From an uncultured Candidatus Saccharibacteria bacterium (lineage in GTDB: Bacteria; Patescibacteria; Saccharimonadia; Saccharimonadales; UBA4665): a stretch of 31,897 nucleotides of DNA. The position numbers and the translations under genes are program-made. Below the pieces are notes generated by a model that saw nothing but the letters and a program-made list of their open reading frames with translations, did not search any database and had not been told where the DNA came from. Below, in pieces: positions 29,233 to 31,897 of this stretch (position 1 is its first letter; each line of letters opens with the position of its first letter). The stretch lies in contig CAMLRZ010000011.1 of assembly GCA_946482575.1 (NCBI GenBank), positions 1-31,897 on the forward strand, written 5' to 3'.

Positions 29233-29421
29233 ATGATACAACTGAACGAACTCATGGATAAAGAAATGAGCCGCAAGGAATTCCTGGCGACGGTAGGTTT
29301 TGGTATTGCCTCAATCATGGGCCTCTCTACCATCATTAAGTTCCTGACTGGCAAAAAACAGCAGCAAGTGAGCGGCTACGGCTACGGTGGTGGCGCTTAC
29401 GGTGGCGCAAAGCGCAGCTAA
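29233..29421 (+). CDS. 62-aa protein with Tat-signal-like N-terminus and Gly/Tyr tail
   Basis: MIQLNELMDKEMSRKEFLAT leads into a weakly hydrophobic helix (about 18-38, VGFGIASIMGLSTIIKFLTG). S-R-K-E-F-L (residues 13-18) follows the Tat consensus S-R-R-x-F-L except that the second Arg is Lys. There is no A-x-A cleavage site, so a membrane anchor is likely. The C-terminus is YGYGGGAYGGAKRS after a KKQQQ stretch. It follows tatA-tatC directly but has its own strong promoter and terminator, so it should be made in large amounts. Function unknown; an abundant Tat-inserted envelope protein is my reading. An unusually simple single-helix protein is the alternative. Confidence 0.7.
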   Translation: MIQLNELMDKEMSRKEFLATVGFGIASIMGLSTIIKFLTGKKQQQVSGYGYGGGAYGGAKRS

Positions 29422-29440
29422 TTTATAGATCTTGAAGCAC

Positions 29441-29469
29441 AAAAAAACCGGGTTTATCCCGGTTTTTTT
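29441..29469. terminator. strong bidirectional terminator between the 62-aa gene and groEL
   Basis: A7-CCGGG, loop TTTAT, CCCGG-T7: a perfect 12-base-pair stem with A/T runs on both sides, so it works for the plus-strand gene and the opposing groEL transcript. Confidence 0.9.
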
Positions 29470-29490
29470 GTTTCTGCTTGTGGGAGAGCA

Positions 29491-29532
29491 GGCTGCAACG
29501 CAGCCGATGAGAGGGAGCGTGCTCCCTCTCAT
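29491..29532 (-). repeat. two hairpins in the groEL 3' untranslated region
   Basis: The pair is GGCTGC-AAC-GCAGCC (29491-29505) and a 12-base-pair near-perfect inverted repeat at 29507-29532 (left arm ATGAGAGGGAGC). Between groEL and the terminator they may stabilise the message end. Confidence 0.6.
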
Positions 29533-29556
29533 AAGCCAGGCCGGTAGGCCGAAGCG

Positions 29557-31227
29557 CTACATCATGCCCATGCCGCCCATATCAGGAGCAGCAGGCGCTG
29601 AGTTCTTTTCTGGCAGTTCAACTACCAATGCGCCCATGGTCATGCTGGTGCCGGCAATAGATACGGCGTTCAGCAAGGCCTCTTTGGTTACGCGGGCTGG
29701 GTCGACTACACCGGTAGCTTTGAGGTCTACCAACTTGGCGGGGTCGTTTACGTTTACACCCTGCCCTGCTTTGGCGGCGCGAACTTGCGGCAGCCATTCG
29801 TCGGCGTTCAGGCCGGCGTTGGTTAGCAAGATGCGGAATGGCTGCTCTAGTGCGGCCTTAAGGAGGCGAGAACCTGCCACAATGCTATCCAGACCAGCTT
29901 GGCCCTCTGCTTTCAGTCCCTTAGGCGTGGTGTCGATGGTGCCGGCCAAGTTGATCAGCGTTACGCCACCACCAGGTACGATACCTTCGGCCAGAGCTGC
30001 TTTTACGGCAGCAACGGCGTCGTCAACGCGGTACTTCTTTTCTTCAATTTCGGTTTCGGTAGCGCCACCAACTTTGATCACGGCTACTTTGCCGCTCAAG
30101 GCTGCACGGCGATTTTCCAACTGTTCGCGGTCGTATTCGCTGCTGGCAGCTTGTGCCTGAGCACTAATTTGGTTCACGCGAGCCTGCAAAGCCTGTGCAG
30201 TACCGGCACCTTCGATAATGGTGGTGGTGTCTTTGCCCACGATCACCTTGCGAGCCGAACCAATTACGCCCAAGTCTGCGTTTTCAAAGGTGATACCAGC
30301 TTCTTCGCTAATCAGCGTTGCGCCAGTCAAGACAGCGATGTCTTCCAAAATGGCCTTGCGGTTGTCACCAAAGGCAGGAGCTTTTACGGCAACGGTGTTA
30401 AACACACCCTTGAGGCGGTTCAGAATCAAGGTGCCAAGAGCTTCGCCTTCTACATCTTCGGCTACAATTACCAAGTCTTTTTTGCCAGATTGTGCCAACT
30501 GTTCCAAAACAGGCAAGAATTCCTGAATTGAACTAATTTTTTTGTCAGTAACCAGCACGGCTGGCTTGTTGTACACGGCTTCCATGCGAGCGGTGTCGGT
30601 TACCATGTACGGGCTTACAAAACCGCGGTCAAAGGTAAAGCCTTCAACAACTTCGCTTTCCAGCGCCAGACCTTGGCCTTCCTCGACGGTAACAACACCT
30701 TCGGAGCCGATTTTGTCCATAACGTCGGCAATCAGGTCACCGATTTCCTTGTCGCCAGCAGAAATGGTAGCAACTTCGGCCACGCGGCTCTTTTTGCCCT
30801 GGATGTCTTCACGCAAGCCGTCCAGTTTTTTGAGCACGTCTTGTGCGGCTGCCTCCAAGCCCTTTCGGAGCAGCATTGGGTTGTGACCAGCGGCGATCAG
30901 CTTGTTGGCCTCGTTCAGAATGTGATACGTCAGCACCGTTACGGTAGTCGTACCGTCACCGGCAACATCGTTCATCTTGCTGGCAGCCTGCTTGATCAGC
31001 TCGGCGCCAACTTTGTAGCCCAGCGTCTCGTCGTCTTCGTCGCCCAACTCTACACCCTTAGCAACGGTTACACCGTCGTGAGTTACGGTTGGAGCACCGT
31101 ACGCTTTGCTGATAACCACGTTGCGACCCTTGGGGCCCATGGTGGTTTTTACTGCGTTATACAAAATTTCAGCACCAGCAAGTACGCGCTTGCGGGCATC
31201 ATCGTCATAAAATACTTTCTTGGCCAT
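29557..31227 (-). CDS. groL: 60-kDa chaperonin GroEL
   Basis: GroEL is the ATP-driven folding chamber. MAKKVFYDDDARKRVLAGAE opens it, then ALNAVKTTMGPKG-type NAVKTTMGPKGRNV, VTHDGVTVAKGVELGDEDDE, the ATP motif GDGTTTVTVL and VVEGFTFDRGFVSPY. The C-terminal ATP-binding part is VALLNLA-type with GIVPGGGVTLI, ending in DMGGMGMM. The 556-residue length is normal. GGAGG lies ten bases ahead of the ATG. It is co-transcribed with groES, which is 19 bases upstream. Confidence 0.98.
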   Translation of the reverse strand: MAKKVFYDDDARKRVLAGAEILYNAVKTTMGPKGRNVVISKAYGAPTVTHDGVTVAKGVELGDEDDETLGYKVGAELIKQAASKMNDVAGDGTTTVTVLTYHILNEANKLIAAGHNPMLLRKGLEAAAQDVLKKLDGLREDIQGKKSRVAEVATISAGDKEIGDLIADVMDKIGSEGVVTVEEGQGLALESEVVEGFTFDRGFVSPYMVTDTARMEAVYNKPAVLVTDKKISSIQEFLPVLEQLAQSGKKDLVIVAEDVEGEALGTLILNRLKGVFNTVAVKAPAFGDNRKAILEDIAVLTGATLISEEAGITFENADLGVIGSARKVIVGKDTTTIIEGAGTAQALQARVNQISAQAQAASSEYDREQLENRRAALSGKVAVIKVGGATETEIEEKKYRVDDAVAAVKAALAEGIVPGGGVTLINLAGTIDTTPKGLKAEGQAGLDSIVAGSRLLKAALEQPFRILLTNAGLNADEWLPQVRAAKAGQGVNVNDPAKLVDLKATGVVDPARVTKEALLNAVSIAGTSMTMGALVVELPEKNSAPAAPDMGGMGMM

Positions 31228-31246
31228 ACTCTTATTTCCTCCGTCT

Positions 31247-31513
31247 TTAGGCTACAGTTGCCAGAATGTCTTCTTCTTTTACTAACAGGTAGTCTTCGCC
31301 GTCAACTTTAACTTCGGTTGGGCTAAAGCTCTTATAGATAATGCGGTCGCCCACTTTTACCTGCTTGGCATCGACACCAACGGCCACAATCTTGGCGACC
31401 TTTGGTTTTTCGGCTGCATTTTGTGGTAAATAGAGACCGCTGGCGGTCTTGGTTTTAGCTTCTTCGGCTTGCGCTACCACGTAGTCAGCAAGGGGGTGAA
31501 CTTTTACGCTCAT
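31247..31513 (-). CDS. groS: 10-kDa chaperonin GroES
   Basis: GroES caps the GroEL ring. The 88-residue protein has VHPLADYVVAQAEEAKTKTA (the usual first strand and start of the mobile loop SGLYLP), then KIVAVGVDAKQVKVGDRIIY and VDGEDYLLVKEEDILA. The R-V-L-V motif common elsewhere is Y-V-V here. A good GAGGAG lies ahead of the ATG. First gene of the groESL operon, under the CIRCE element. Confidence 0.95.
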   Translation of the reverse strand: MSVKVHPLADYVVAQAEEAKTKTASGLYLPQNAAEKPKVAKIVAVGVDAKQVKVGDRIIYKSFSPTEVKVDGEDYLLVKEEDILATVA

Positions 31514-31553
31514 GTGTTACTCCTCTGTAATTTTTTGGTTGATAGGGAGTGGG

Positions 31554-31580
31554 TTAGCACTGTATATGGTCGAGTGCCAA
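31554..31580 (-). promoter_or_regulatory. CIRCE operator (HrcA-binding site) of groESL
   Basis: TTAGCACTG, a nine-base spacer, then GAGTGCCAA: 16 of 18 matches to the CIRCE half-sites TTAGCACTC and GAGTGCTAA with the exact spacer. A third half-site, TCAGCACTC, starts at about 31586. It lies just downstream of the predicted start site, where HrcA would repress until heat shock. Confidence 0.85.
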
Positions 31581-31594
31581 ACCCGTCAGCACTC

Positions 31595-31624
31595 ACTATA
31601 TATTGACTGCCAATGTACCGTCAA
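31595..31624 (-). promoter_or_regulatory. groESL promoter
   Basis: On the minus strand, TTGACG (31624-31619), an 18-base spacer and TATAGT (31600-31595). Confidence 0.6.
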
Positions 31625-31639
31625 GCTTCCGGGGCGTCA

Positions 31640-31648
31640 TGATACAAT
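31640..31648 (+). promoter_or_regulatory. extended -10 for the arginase-like gene, leaderless layout
   Basis: TGATACAAT is followed by six bases (GCGAAC) and then the ATG at 31655. No good -35 is seen. Confidence 0.6.
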
Positions 31649-31654
31649 GCGAAC

Positions 31655-31897
31655 ATGAGTCACACCAAAATTCCTGCTACTATTATCGGCGTTCCTACCA
31701 ATTTGGGCGCCAATAACATGGGTGTCGAGATGGGCCCCAACGCCTACCGCTACCAAGACCTGATCCCCAAGCTGGAGCGGGCCGGTTTTGCCATGCAGGA
31801 CGCCGGCAACGTTACTGTGCCTGAGCGCTGGCTTGCCAATAAAGGCACGAACCCCAAACTTCCCTTCGCGCCGGAAATTATTCGTACATCTGTAGAT
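31655..31897 (+). CDS. rocF: arginase (ureohydrolase), N-terminal part only
   Basis: The frame runs off the window end after 81 residues. MSHTKIPATIIGVPTNLGAN, then NMGVEMGPNAYRYQDLIPKL and MQDAGNV match the arginase N-terminus (G-V-P-x-x-L-G-A, G-x-x-x-G-P-x-x-I/Y-R, D-x-G). The Mn2+-binding motifs would be further along, outside the window, so arginase versus another ureohydrolase (agmatinase, formiminoglutamase) is not settled; the N-terminus favours arginase. The enzyme splits arginine to ornithine and urea. It is divergent from groES, with an extended -10 six bases before the ATG. Confidence 0.8.
   Translation, partial: MSHTKIPATIIGVPTNLGANNMGVEMGPNAYRYQDLIPKLERAGFAMQDAGNVTVPERWLANKGTNPKLPFAPEIIRTSVD

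Noticed and set aside
29899..30531. Long plus-strand frame antisense to groEL
   Set aside because: Antisense frames of this length are common opposite GroEL. The product has no recognisable domain and no ribosome-binding site.
1..31897. Recoding of UGA to glycine as in some related candidate phyla
   Set aside because: UGA ends the sortase and tatC at family-appropriate points, and no conserved Gly falls on UGA.
1..31897. CRISPR arrays, insertion sequences, prophage or integrases
   Set aside because: No regularly spaced repeats, transposase or integrase motifs were found on either strand. The only foreign-looking segment is the VapC-like pair.

Overview
The window looks like chromosome from a Candidate Phyla Radiation (Patescibacteria) bacterium, most likely Saccharibacteria (TM7). 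This rests on gene content and style: very tight packing, a Lys/Ala-tailed ribosomal protein S20, a class E-type sortase, an archaeal-type phosphoglucose/phosphomannose isomerase, many short membrane proteins, and housekeeping genes seemingly read from leaderless messages. UGA is used as a normal stop (sortase, tatC), so the code is the standard one, unlike Gracilibacteria/Absconditabacteria. No rRNA, tRNA, CRISPR, IS element or prophage was seen.

Layout. 1-1100: three short membrane-protein genes with duplicated 3' flanks and terminators. 1196-1645: rpsT. 1707-7695: a replication and repair block (holA, mutM, a DciA/DUF721-like gene, polA) with a membrane-anchored protein and a split-barrel flavoprotein-like gene. 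7734-9978: a YfiH/laccase-domain protein, an all-helical protein and a P-loop NMP kinase-like protein. 10027-10644: a VapC-like PIN toxin behind a 29-codon reading frame. 10696-13607: rpoD and dnaG, overlapping by one base; this DnaG has lost all four zinc ligands. 13672-18913: membrane protein, YjbR-like, two HAD phosphatases, orn, mscL, argS. 18976-21405: DUF1361 membrane protein and a two-component system. 21460-22793: a winged-helix/degenerate-Nudix regulator divergent from a deoxyribosyltransferase-like gene. 22780-25630: three hexose-phosphate isomerase-type genes in one operon. 25705-26903: an operon of a His/Asp-rich protein, a sortase and a 36-residue membrane peptide. 26904-29421: methyltransferase, a protein with an LANTG sorting signal, tatA-tatC and a 62-residue Tat-signal-like protein. 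29557-31513: groES-groEL under a CIRCE operator. 31655-end: the start of an arginase, divergent from groES.

How the parts fit. Replication initiation and elongation (DciA-like loader, primase, delta subunit, Pol I) sit close to the main sigma factor. The right-hand third is an envelope and export region: sortase, candidate sortase substrate, Tat translocase and candidate Tat-targeted protein lie within about 3.2 kb. The sugar isomerases feed glycolysis and nucleotide-sugar precursors.

The most notable observations are (1) a recurrent promoter layout in which a -10 box ends 6-7 bases before the start codon, predicting leaderless mRNAs for nine genes, including two divergent ones with touching -10 boxes; (2) the zinc-less DnaG; (3) the LANTG protein near the class E-type sortase; (4) a near-consensus promoter driving the 62-residue Tat-signal-like protein; and (5) the duplicated small-membrane-protein module, whose repeat is complementary to the ribosome-binding region of one of its own genes.
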